From a bacterium UBP1_UBA4783 (lineage in GTDB: Bacteria; Krumholzibacteriota; Krumholzibacteriia; Krumholzibacteriales; Krumholzibacteriaceae), in the NCBI GenBank assembly GCA_002403075.1, contig DHHB01000050.1, positions 15,607 through 31,476 of the forward strand: a DNA stretch of 15,870 nucleotides. The letters run 5' to 3'. Position 1 is the first letter of the stretch. Every line of letters starts with the position of its first letter. The notes under the pieces were generated by a model, which saw only the letters and a list, made by a program, of their open reading frames with translations, was not told the origin of the DNA and did not search any database. Of this stretch, positions 7,412-14,718 are shown piece by piece. A program made the translations under genes and the position numbers.

Positions 7412-7465
7412 CACGATTTACTTGTTGCCGAGCAATATGACTTATACATAGCGATCGGGACTCGC

Positions 7466-7951
7466 ATGGAAGACGCCAAGGTGCCCGCTACCGAAAACGG
7501 CAATCCGGTCCGCGGTTTCATGGGGAAGCATTCCTGCACCCTCGACGGGAAGAACCGCCTCACGATCCCGAAAAACTTCCGCCGGCTCGTCAAGGAGGAC
7601 GCCTCCGGCACCCGGCACCTCGTCGTCTGCCGGGCGAAGGACCACCGGAACTGCCTCGCCCTCTACACGGTCGATTATTTCGCCGGCATAGTCGCGCGGC
7701 TGCGCGCGCTCGAGCCGGGCGCCGAGAAGCGCCGGCTCATCCGGTTCTACAGCAACGAGTCGGAGCAGCTTCGCATCGACAGGTTCGGCCGCGTCCAGAT
7801 GCCTCCGGATTTTCTCGAGGTTCTCGGGAACGCGCGGGAGCTCGTCGTGAGCGGGGAGCTCGATTACATGGAGATCTGGAAGGCCGAGGACTACCGTCCG
7901 GTGAGGGACGAGGCGCTCGAGGGGTTCTACGGCGGCACGTTCGAGCCATAG
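7466..7951 (+). CDS. mraZ: MraZ, DNA-binding transcriptional regulator of the dcw cluster
   Basis: AbrB-like (SpoVT/swapped-hairpin) regulator that forms a ring and represses its own operon. Seen: two copies of the MraZ half-domain. The first begins GFMGKHSCTLDGKNRLTIP (family: F-x-G-x-x-x-x-x-L-D-x-K-x-R-L-x-I-P). The second contains RIDRFGRVQMPPDFLEVLG. The end, MEIWKAEDY, is the usual 'FEIW' closing strand. Start: ATG 7466 has GGGA five bases upstream and gives 161 residues, with an extra stretch of about 16 residues before the conserved core. ATG 7520 would give the usual length of about 143 but lacks a ribosome site and cuts into the conserved Phe. Any start at or before 7406 would lie upstream of the predicted transcript start. 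The operator just upstream supports autoregulation. Nine bases separate its stop from the STAS-like gene. Confidence 0.95.
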   Translation: MEDAKVPATENGNPVRGFMGKHSCTLDGKNRLTIPKNFRRLVKEDASGTRHLVVCRAKDHRNCLALYTVDYFAGIVARLRALEPGAEKRRLIRFYSNESEQLRIDRFGRVQMPPDFLEVLGNARELVVSGELDYMEIWKAEDYRPVRDEALEGFYGGTFEP

Positions 7952-7960
7952 GAAATTCGC

Positions 7961-8338
7961 ATGAGGGTATACCGGTCCGATAGGGGCGGCATCGGAATCT
8001 GGAAGCTCGCGGGCGTCGTCGATCGGGATGACGCCCTCGTGCTTCTGCGCGCGCTCGAGGAATCGGGGGAACGCTGCCGCGGCTGCTTCATCCTCGATTT
8101 CGAGAACGTGAAGCACGTCGACTACCGCGCCTTCGGGATGCTCGAGGACGGCTGCCCCGACGGGGCGCACGTGCTGCTCTGCGGGCTGAGCGATTACATC
8201 CTCGACATCTTCGCCTTCGTCTCGCGGCGGAATATCTTCGACGTCTTTCCCGACTGGAAAAGGGCGCTGCGCTACGTCGCCGTCGAGCGGGGAAAGCTCG
8301 GCCCCTCGCTTGCGGCGATTTCCGCGGGCGGCAAGTGA
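7961..8338 (+). CDS. STAS-domain-like protein within the dcw cluster, lacking the canonical serine
   Basis: A 125-residue cytoplasmic protein whose pattern fits a single STAS domain, the anti-sigma antagonist (SpoIIAA-like) fold. Seen: strand GIGIWKLAGVVD (10-21), helix 23-34, buried strand CFILDFENVKHVD (42-54), helix YRAFGMLED (55-63), strand HVLLCGLSD (70-78), then a helix ending in NIFDVFPDWKRALRYV, which matches the family's 'ifpdleeAl' ending. In SpoIIAA-type proteins 'DSSG' follows the third strand and its second Ser is phosphorylated. Here the equivalent is D54-Y55-R56-A57, so control by Ser phosphorylation is not possible at that site. The start ATG has AGGA seven bases upstream, overlapping the mraZ stop. 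The stop overlaps the GTG of rsmH. Its position between mraZ and rsmH, which are normally adjacent, suggests a link to division or wall control. Partner and function are unknown. Confidence 0.75.
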   Translation: MRVYRSDRGGIGIWKLAGVVDRDDALVLLRALEESGERCRGCFILDFENVKHVDYRAFGMLEDGCPDGAHVLLCGLSDYILDIFAFVSRRNIFDVFPDWKRALRYVAVERGKLGPSLAAISAGGK

Positions 8339-9279
8339 CATGGAGAATGTACGAAGAGCTTCATATACCGGTGATGGTCGAGGAGGCGACGTCCCTTCTC
8401 GTCGCGAAACCGGACGGATTCTACGTGGACGGCACGCTCGGAACGGGCGGACACGCCGAAGCGATCCTCCGGCGGGGCGGGGAGCGGCTCTCGTATCTCG
8501 GGATCGATCGGGATCCGGCGGCGATCGAGATCGCCCGCCGGCGGCTCGCGCCGTTCGGGGAACGCGCGAGGATCGTGCAGGGGAACTTCAGGGATCTCGC
8601 CCGCTTCGCGGCGGGCCGCCCCGCGGACGGCGTGCTGCTCGATCTCGGGATCTCTTCCCTTCAGCTCGCGGACGGGACGCGGGGGTTCAGCTACATGACG
8701 GACGGACCGCTCGACATGGCGATGGGACCGGACGGCCGTTCGGTTCGGGAGCTTCTCGCGACGGCGGAGGAGCGGGAGCTCGGGCGGATCGTGCGCGAGT
8801 ACGGCGAGGAGCGCCGCTACCGGGCGGTCGCGCGGGAGATCGTCCGGCGCCGCTCGCGGGAGGAGCTCGCGACGACCGCGGCGCTTCGGGACTGCGCCGC
8901 GTCCGTCGCTCCGGCCGCGGATCGCTTTGGAACGCTCTCGCGCGTGTTTCAGGCGCTGCGCATCTGGGCGAACGGGGAGCTCGAGCACCTCGCGGCCGCC
9001 CTTCCGGACGCGGTGTCGGCGCTCGCGCCCGGCGGCCGGATCGTCGTCATTTCGTATCACTCGCTCGAGGATCGCATCGTGAAACGCTTCCTCCGGCAGG
9101 AGGAGCGGGGCTGCGTCTGTCCGGCGGACTTTCCGCAGTGCCGCTGCGGACGGGCGCCGCGGCTCCGGCTCGTCGTACGGCGCGCGCTTCGGCCCGCGCC
9201 GGAGGAGATCGAACGGAACACACGGGCGCGGAGCGCGAGGCTCCGCGCGGGGGAGAGGGTGCCGAATGAGTCCGCGTGA
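8335..9279 (+). CDS. rsmH: 16S rRNA (cytosine-1402-N4)-methyltransferase RsmH (MraW)
   Basis: Methylates N4 of C1402 in 16S rRNA in the decoding centre, using SAM. It is a standard second or third gene of dcw clusters. Seen: 314 residues, normal length. HIPVMVEEA at 10-18 is the classic N-terminal motif. DGTLGTGGH at 32-40 is the SAM-binding loop. LLDLGISSLQL and GFSYMTDGPLDMAMG are family signatures. RVFQALRIWANGEL and VVISYHSLEDRIVKRFLR are the conserved catalytic-side motifs. The Cys-rich CVC...CRCG stretch and the basic tail RNTRARSARLRAGERV close the protein. The GTG at 8335 gives a 4-base overlap with the STAS-like gene, a style repeated across this window; ATG 8347 (MYEELHIPV) is an equally family-like start, and neither has a strong ribosome site. 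The end overlaps ftsL by 14 bases. Confidence 0.97.
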   Translation: MTWRMYEELHIPVMVEEATSLLVAKPDGFYVDGTLGTGGHAEAILRRGGERLSYLGIDRDPAAIEIARRRLAPFGERARIVQGNFRDLARFAAGRPADGVLLDLGISSLQLADGTRGFSYMTDGPLDMAMGPDGRSVRELLATAEERELGRIVREYGEERRYRAVAREIVRRRSREELATTAALRDCAASVAPAADRFGTLSRVFQALRIWANGELEHLAAALPDAVSALAPGGRIVVISYHSLEDRIVKRFLRQEERGCVCPADFPQCRCGRAPRLRLVVRRALRPAPEEIERNTRARSARLRAGERVPNESA

Positions 9280-9691
9280 GAACGGGCGGTCCGGGATCTA
9301 CGGTTTCGCGAAACGGGTGCTCGAGGGGCGCGTCTCGCCGCTCCAGTTCATCGTCCTCCTCGGCTCCTTCTCGACGCTCGTGCTTCTCTACATATCGCTC
9401 CACGTCTGTTTCTTCAACGTTTCGACCGAGATCGCCGACGAGAGCGAGCGGCTCGAGGCCCTCATGGAGCGCAACGTGCGCCTCATGTCGCGGTACAACG
9501 AGCTCGCCGCGCCCGCGCGGATCATCCCGCTCGCCCGCGGGCTCGGGATGCGCCCGGGTTCCAACGGCGACGTCGAGCGTCTCGCGGTGAGCGGCGACCC
9601 GAAGGCGTACGGCGAGCCGTCCTGGGCCGAGGCGGGCATCGACCGCCTGCTCGAGTTCGTTCCGTCGCACGAAGCGAGGATGGCGCGATGA
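9266..9691 (+). CDS. ftsL: FtsL-like bitopic division protein
   Basis: A 141-residue small membrane protein expected to join FtsB-like and FtsQ-like partners and activate the FtsWI septal synthase. Seen: a short basic cytoplasmic N-terminus and one hydrophobic segment at about residues 26-50 with no cleavable signal. A charged heptad-like helix follows at about 53-80 (EIADESERLEALMERNVRLM). Then comes ARIIPLARGLGMRPG at 84-98, the 'RIEEIAREKLGM..P' motif that closes FtsL/FtsB-type coiled coils. The start ATG 9266 is preceded by GGGAG at 9251-9255. Sequence conservation in FtsL is low, so the name rests on topology, that motif and position between rsmH and ftsI. The C-terminal extension of about 40 residues after that motif is longer than in E. 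coli. The stop overlaps ftsI (ATGA). Confidence 0.87.
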   Translation: MSPRENGRSGIYGFAKRVLEGRVSPLQFIVLLGSFSTLVLLYISLHVCFFNVSTEIADESERLEALMERNVRLMSRYNELAAPARIIPLARGLGMRPGSNGDVERLAVSGDPKAYGEPSWAEAGIDRLLEFVPSHEARMAR

Positions 9692-11835
9692 CCGAGCACC
9701 GTTCGAAGCGGCGTCTCCGCGCGCTCTCGGCCGTCGTCGCGGCGATCGTCGGCGTTCTCGTCTGGCGTCTCGTCGACATCCAGATCGTCGATCACGAACG
9801 GTACATCGAACAGGCGCAGCGGCAGTGTTTCGAACGCAAGCTCATCCCCGCGCGCCGCGGGCATGTCTTCGATCGAAACGGCTTCCCGCTCGCCGTGACC
9901 CGTTGGACCTACGACGTCGGCGTGACGCCGGCGCATTTTCCGATAGAGAAGAAAAAGGCGGTCGCGTGTTTGGCCGAGGCGTGCGCTCTCACCCAAAAAG
10001 CTCTGCGTCGCAAACTCACCGGGAATCGCTCTTCCTATGTCCCGCTCGGCAGGGATCTCCACCTGACTGACAATCAGGTATCCGCGCTCTCATCGCTCGC
10101 AGGCGTGCGCCTCGATCCGATCCACGACCGCCTCTATCCTTTTGAATCGCTCCCTCCGCAGCTCGTCGGTTCGATCGACGGCTCGGGGAAGGGCGTCGCC
10201 GGAATCGAAGCGGGGTTCCAGAACGTCCTCGGCGGCCTCGACGGCTGGGTGCTCGAGAGCAGGATTTCGGGCGCCCGCCGCGGCTACAAGCCGGTGAACG
10301 CGCCCGGCCGGAAGGCGCTGGCCGGCGCCGACATCTACCTCACGATCGACACGCGCATTCAGGCGATCGTCGATTTCGAGCTCGCGCAGGCGATCGACCG
10401 CTTCGGGGCGGCGAGCGGAATCGCCATCGTCGCCGACCCCGCCACGGGGGACATCCTCGCGCTCGCGGAGAAGCCCGACCGGTCGATCTCCCGCGACCGG
10501 GGATCCGGCGACGGATTCGCGCTTCGCTCGATCAACTGCATCTACGAGCCCGGCTCGACCTTCAAGCTCGTCACGCATTCGTACCTGATCGAGACGAAGA
10601 AGGCGCGTCCTCAGGACACGTTCTTCGGCGACAACGGCACGTCCGTCTTCGACTGGGGCACGATCCGCGACGATCACGCGTTCGGCTGGCTCACGCTCAA
10701 GCAGGCGTTCGTCCATTCGAGCAACATCTGCACCATCAAGGCGGCGCAGGGCACGGACCGCGAGGACTTCTACCGCTACATCCTCGGATTCGGCTTCGCC
10801 GGGAGGACCGGCATCGATCTGCCCGCCGAGTCGCGCGGAGTGCTCCGGGATCCCGCGGCGTGGTCGATGCGGTCGCTGCCCAGCATCGCGATCGGACACG
10901 AGGTCGGCGTCACGCCGCTCCAGATGATCATGTCGTACTGCGCGGTAGCGAACGGCGGCGTGCTCATGGCGCCGCGCATCGCCCTCGAGGCGCGGAGCGC
11001 CTCCGGCGACGTCGTCAAGCGCGTGGCGCCGGTCGCGATTCGCAGAGTCTTCTCGGAGGAGACGGCGCGCACGATGACCGATTTCTGCCGCGGCGTCGTT
11101 CTCGAGGGGACCGGCGTCAAGGCGTCGGTCGACGGCGTCGCGACCGCGGGCAAGACGGGCACCTCACAGAAGATCGAGAACGGCGTGTACCGGCACGACA
11201 AGTTCGTCGCGAGCTTCGTCGGATTCGCTCCCGCCGAAGCGCCGCGGCTCGTGTGCCTCGTCGTTCTCGACGAGCCGCCGTACCCGTACTGGTGGGGGAG
11301 CGAATCGGCGGCCGTCGTCTTCGGGAAGATCATGGAAGGGATCCACCTCTCGACCGATTTCTTCTCGTACGAGAACGTCGGCACCGTGGCGCTTTCCCGC
11401 GAGCGCTCGCGGACGACGCGCGTGCCGAGCTTTCTGCGGCTCTCCGCCGCGGAGGCGGCGGAGCTCGCGGCGAAGAGCGGCGTCGCGCTCGACTGCCCGA
11501 GCCTTCCGGGCGTCATCTACTCGCAGACGCCCGATCCCGGCACCTTCATCGGGCGCTCGGATCGCGTGACGCTCATGGTGAGACCGGAGCGCCCGGCCGG
11601 CGCAACGAACGCCGCGGTGCCGGACGTCGCGGGGCTGTCGCTCCGGGAGGCGCGCCGCATGCTCCTCGGCTGCGGATTCGAGTGCGCCGTGCGCGGGCAC
11701 GGGATCGTCGCGAGGCAGGAGCCGGCTGCGGGCAGAACGCTCGCCCACGGAGGAACCGTCGTCATACACTGCGCCCCGCGTTCGCGCGATCGAGCGATGT
11801 CGAGCGCGGCGGCTTCGAACGGAGCCGGAACGTGA
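9688..11835 (+). CDS. ftsI: FtsI/SpoVD-type penicillin-binding protein (class B PBP) with C-terminal PASTA repeats
   Basis: Septal peptidoglycan transpeptidase, 715 residues, anchored by one N-terminal helix (about 11-29). Seen: RRGHVFDRNG at 56-65 marks the pedestal domain. The transpeptidase domain carries the catalytic serine in S290-T-F-K293, S344-S-N346, and K489-T-G-T492. Two PASTA-like repeats follow at about 579-633 and 644-699. The second begins VPDVAGLSLREARRMLLGCGF, the textbook PASTA start; the first is more divergent. FtsI of E. coli ends without PASTA, whereas SpoVD and PBP2x of Gram-positive bacteria have them, so this is a SpoVD-like architecture. The region at about 9930-10090, in the pedestal, is poorer in GC than its surroundings. 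The start overlaps ftsL and the stop overlaps murE, both by 4 bases. Confidence 0.97.
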   Translation: MTEHRSKRRLRALSAVVAAIVGVLVWRLVDIQIVDHERYIEQAQRQCFERKLIPARRGHVFDRNGFPLAVTRWTYDVGVTPAHFPIEKKKAVACLAEACALTQKALRRKLTGNRSSYVPLGRDLHLTDNQVSALSSLAGVRLDPIHDRLYPFESLPPQLVGSIDGSGKGVAGIEAGFQNVLGGLDGWVLESRISGARRGYKPVNAPGRKALAGADIYLTIDTRIQAIVDFELAQAIDRFGAASGIAIVADPATGDILALAEKPDRSISRDRGSGDGFALRSINCIYEPGSTFKLVTHSYLIETKKARPQDTFFGDNGTSVFDWGTIRDDHAFGWLTLKQAFVHSSNICTIKAAQGTDREDFYRYILGFGFAGRTGIDLPAESRGVLRDPAAWSMRSLPSIAIGHEVGVTPLQMIMSYCAVANGGVLMAPRIALEARSASGDVVKRVAPVAIRRVFSEETARTMTDFCRGVVLEGTGVKASVDGVATAGKTGTSQKIENGVYRHDKFVASFVGFAPAEAPRLVCLVVLDEPPYPYWWGSESAAVVFGKIMEGIHLSTDFFSYENVGTVALSRERSRTTRVPSFLRLSAAEAAELAAKSGVALDCPSLPGVIYSQTPDPGTFIGRSDRVTLMVRPERPAGATNAAVPDVAGLSLREARRMLLGCGFECAVRGHGIVARQEPAAGRTLAHGGTVVIHCAPRSRDRAMSSAAASNGAGT

Positions 11836-13319
11836 AACTCTCCGAACTCGCCGCGGACGTCGCGGTCAGGGACCGGATCAACTGGAACGACGTCGAGGTG
11901 TCCGGCGTCGAGACCGATTCGCGCAGGGTGAAGCGCGGCTCGTGTTTCGTCGCGGTCGCCGGCAGCGCCGCGGACGGCCACGCCTTCGTCGGCGAAGCCG
12001 AGCGGGCCGGCGCGGCCGCGCTCGTCGTGTCCCGGCCCGTCGCGAGCCCGCTTCCCGCCCTCGTCGTCGAGGACACGGCGCTCGCCGCCGCGCTCGTCGC
12101 GAGGCGGTTCTACGGAGATCCCGCGTCGAAGATCGTTCTCGCGGGCATCACGGGAACGAACGGCAAGACCTCGAGCGCCTTTCTTCTCCGGTCGGTGCTC
12201 GAGACGGAAGGCGGCGCGTGCGGCATCATCGGCACCGTCGGGTACGGCTCCGGCGACTCTCTCGTCTCCGCGGGAAACACGACGCCCGGCGCCGTCGACC
12301 TCCACCGCATGATGGCGGAGTTCGTCGAGCGGGGCTGCCGCTCGGTCGTCATGGAGGTGAGCTCGCACGCGGCGCAGCAGAACAGGATCGCGGGGCTGGA
12401 GTTCGACGTCGGCGCGTTCACGAACGCCACCCGCGACCATCTCGACTATCACGGGACGTTCGAGCGGTACGTCGAGGCGAAGGAGATCTTCGTGCGCACG
12501 CTCGACGCTCCCGGACGCCGCAAGCGGCCGGGGACGCTCGCGTGGAACGCGGACGATCCCGCCGTGGCGGCCGTCGCGGGACGCTTCGCGGGGCCGAACG
12601 TGTCGTTCGGTCTCGAGACGCCGGCGGATGTTCGCGCCGAGAGGATAGAGGCGACCCTTCGCGCCACGAACTTCGATCTCGTCGTCGGCGCCTCGCGCGA
12701 GCGGCTCTCCCTCTCGCTCCTCGGCATGTTCTCCATATATAACGCCCTCACCGCAGCGGCGGCCGCGCACGCGCTCGGCGTCGGCCTCCCCGCGATCAAG
12801 CGCGGGCTCGAGGGGGTGCGCGCGGTGCCGGGGCGGTTCCAGGTCGTCGCGTCCGGAGCGGGGCCGACGGCGATCGTGGACTACGCCCATACGCCCGACG
12901 CGCTCGAGAAGCTTCTGCGCTTCTGCCGCGAGCTGCGGCCGAAGCGCGTCATAACGGTGTTCGGCTGCGGCGGCGACCGCGACCGCGGCAAGCGCCCCAT
13001 CATGGGGGCGATCGCGGCGGCGCTGAGCGACGTCGTCTACGTCACGGACGACAATCCGCGCACGGAGGATCCCGACCGGATCGTCAAGGAGGTGCTGGAC
13101 GGCGTCGGCCCGGCCGCCGCCGCCGTCGTGCGCGTCGTCCGCGACCGGCGCGAGGCGATACAGGAGGCGATCCGCGAGGGGCGCGAGGGCGACCTCGTCG
13201 TCATCGCCGGGAAGGGACACGAGAACGAGCAGATCCTCCACGGCAGGCGCGTTCCTTTCAACGACGCCGCCGAGGCGGCGTCGGCGCTCGCTGCGGCGGA
13301 GGCACGGCGTGAAGGCTGA
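11832..13319 (+). CDS. murE: UDP-MurNAc-L-Ala-D-Glu: meso-diaminopimelate ligase MurE
   Basis: Adds the third peptide residue to the cytoplasmic peptidoglycan precursor, using ATP. Seen: 495 residues. The N-terminal UDP-binding domain contains GVETDSRRVKRGSCFVA. The ATP P-loop is GITGTNGKT at 105-113. EVSSHAAQQNR contains the conserved His. YVEAKEIF contains K217, the likely carbamylated lysine. VDYAHTPDALEK starts the C-terminal domain. D407-N-P-R410 is the motif that selects meso-diaminopimelate; lysine-specific enzymes have other residues there. GKGHENEQ near the end is typical. The GTG start overlaps the ftsI stop by 4 bases, and the 3' end overlaps murF by 11 bases. DAP specificity is inferred from the motif. 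Confidence 0.97.
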   Translation: MKLSELAADVAVRDRINWNDVEVSGVETDSRRVKRGSCFVAVAGSAADGHAFVGEAERAGAAALVVSRPVASPLPALVVEDTALAAALVARRFYGDPASKIVLAGITGTNGKTSSAFLLRSVLETEGGACGIIGTVGYGSGDSLVSAGNTTPGAVDLHRMMAEFVERGCRSVVMEVSSHAAQQNRIAGLEFDVGAFTNATRDHLDYHGTFERYVEAKEIFVRTLDAPGRRKRPGTLAWNADDPAVAAVAGRFAGPNVSFGLETPADVRAERIEATLRATNFDLVVGASRERLSLSLLGMFSIYNALTAAAAAHALGVGLPAIKRGLEGVRAVPGRFQVVASGAGPTAIVDYAHTPDALEKLLRFCRELRPKRVITVFGCGGDRDRGKRPIMGAIAAALSDVVYVTDDNPRTEDPDRIVKEVLDGVGPAAAAVVRVVRDRREAIQEAIREGREGDLVVIAGKGHENEQILHGRRVPFNDAAEAASALAAAEARREG

Positions 13320-14718
13320 TCTCGGATGGGTGGCGCTCGCGCTCCGAAGCGCGGGGTACCGCGGAGAGGCTCCCGGGGAGGGAACGATCGGCGGCGTGTC
13401 GATCGACACCCGCGGCGGCTGCGCGGGCGCGCTCTTCGTCGCGCTCGCCGGAGCGTCGTCGGACGGACACGCGTACGTCGGGGAGGCCGTCGCCCGGGGC
13501 GCGGCCGCGCTCCTCGTCTCGACGTCGCGCCGCGGCGAGGCCGTCGCGGCCGCCGGCGCGACGCCGGTGTTCGACGTGCCCGACACGCTCGCCGGCCTTC
13601 AGGCGCTCGCCGTTGCGTGGCGGGAGCGCGTGAACCCGCGCGTCGTCGCGATTACGGGAAGCTCCGGAAAGACGGGAACGAAGGATCTCGCCGCGGCGAT
13701 CCTCGCGCGGCGGTTCGTCGTGCACGCGACCCCCGGGAACCTCAACAACCACATCGGCCTGCCCCTGACGCTGCTCGGCATGGACGGGGGAGAGGATATG
13801 TGCGTCGCCGAGATGGGGGCGAATCACCGCAAGGAGATACAGGCGCTCTGCGCGATCGCGAAGCCGCTCGTCGGCGTCGTCACGAACGTCGGCACGGCCC
13901 ATCTCGAGTATTTCGGAACGCCGAAGGGCGTCGCCGCCGCGAAAGCCGAGCTTCTCGAGGCGCTTCCGCCGGACGGAACGGCCGTGCTCCCGGCCGACGA
14001 CGAGTTCGCCGCCTTCCTCGCCGGCAGGACGAAGGCGCGGACGATCGCCGTGGGGTTCTCGGAGAGCGCCGACCGGCGGATCACGGGCCTCGAGAAGCGC
14101 GAGCAGGGGGGGTACCGGTTCCGCGTCGGAGAGATCCGGCTCGAGACCGGCCGGTACGGGAGACACAACGTTCTGAACGCGGCGTTCGCGGCGGTCGTCG
14201 GCTCGACGGCCGGCGTCCCCGACGACGAGATCGCGGCCGCGGTCGCCGCGTCGAGGGCGGCCGACGGACGGGGCGCGACGTACGACGTCGGCGGCGTCGT
14301 CTTCGTCGACGAGACCTACAACGCCAACCCCGCCTCGCTCAAGGCCGCGGTCGAGGCGTTCATGGAGATGCCCGGCTCGGGACGCCGGTGGCTCGTGCTC
14401 GGCGACATGCTCGAGCTCGGGGGCATGAGCGGCGAGCTTCATCGCGAGGCCGGCGTGCACTGCGGCCGCGCGAAATCGGACGGCATCCTCACGCTCGGAA
14501 CCGAATCGGCGGAGCTCTCGCGGGCGGCCGCGGAGCAGCGGAGATCCCCCGAGCGCATCACCCATTTCCTCGACGCGGAGCCGCTGGCGGCGCACCTCGC
14601 GACGCTCCTACGGCCCGGCGACCTCGTTCTCGTCAAGGGCTCGCGCGCGATGCGCATGGAACGGATCATCGACGCCGTCGAAGCCGCGCGGGGGGCCGCG
14701 CGCCGGAGGCTGGACTGA
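13309..14718 (+). CDS. murF: UDP-MurNAc-tripeptide: D-Ala-D-Ala ligase MurF
   Basis: Adds D-alanyl-D-alanine to UDP-MurNAc-tripeptide, completing the cytoplasmic pentapeptide precursor. Seen: 469 residues, normal length. GVSIDTRGGCAGALFVAL is the N-terminal substrate-binding motif. The ATP P-loop is ITGSSGKTGTK with K121. NLNNHIGLPLTLL is a MurF signature. EMGANHRKEI carries the conserved Glu and His. TNVGTAHLEYFGT includes the metal/His motif. VDETYNANPASLKAA marks the start of the C-terminal domain, and GDMLELGG and VKGSRAMRMERII close it. The GTG at 13309 has GGAGG six bases upstream (13298-13302). The gene overlaps murE by 11 bases and shares one base with the mraY start (TGATG). Confidence 0.97.
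   Translation: MKADLGWVALALRSAGYRGEAPGEGTIGGVSIDTRGGCAGALFVALAGASSDGHAYVGEAVARGAAALLVSTSRRGEAVAAAGATPVFDVPDTLAGLQALAVAWRERVNPRVVAITGSSGKTGTKDLAAAILARRFVVHATPGNLNNHIGLPLTLLGMDGGEDMCVAEMGANHRKEIQALCAIAKPLVGVVTNVGTAHLEYFGTPKGVAAAKAELLEALPPDGTAVLPADDEFAAFLAGRTKARTIAVGFSESADRRITGLEKREQGGYRFRVGEIRLETGRYGRHNVLNAAFAAVVGSTAGVPDDEIAAAVAASRAADGRGATYDVGGVVFVDETYNANPASLKAAVEAFMEMPGSGRRWLVLGDMLELGGMSGELHREAGVHCGRAKSDGILTLGTESAELSRAAAEQRRSPERITHFLDAEPLAAHLATLLRPGDLVLVKGSRAMRMERIIDAVEAARGAARRRLD

Larger units (their letters stand above)
7312..7465. other. AT-rich intergenic region between glycan operon and dcw operon
   Basis: This 154-base gap is the only clear non-coding stretch in the window. It contrasts strongly with the GC-rich genes: about the first 65 bases are A/T-rich. 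It contains the TTGACA/TATTGT promoter and three TGGGG repeats described separately. It also contains a short leader with a possible four-codon mini-ORF (ATG at 7437, TAG at 7449-7451). No tRNA-like, riboswitch-like or intrinsic terminator structure was recognised by eye. Confidence 0.85.

Noticed and set aside
7379..7465. Upstream start for mraZ at the TTG of 7379
   Set aside because: This codon is part of the -35 box and lies upstream of the predicted transcription start; the encoded residues show no family match.
11517..13586. Long open frame of 689 codons on the minus strand opposite ftsI/murE/murF
   Set aside because: It is a shadow produced by strong GC bias in the third codon position; it lies opposite well-identified genes and its protein is rich in Arg, Ala, Asp and Glu with no recognisable domain.
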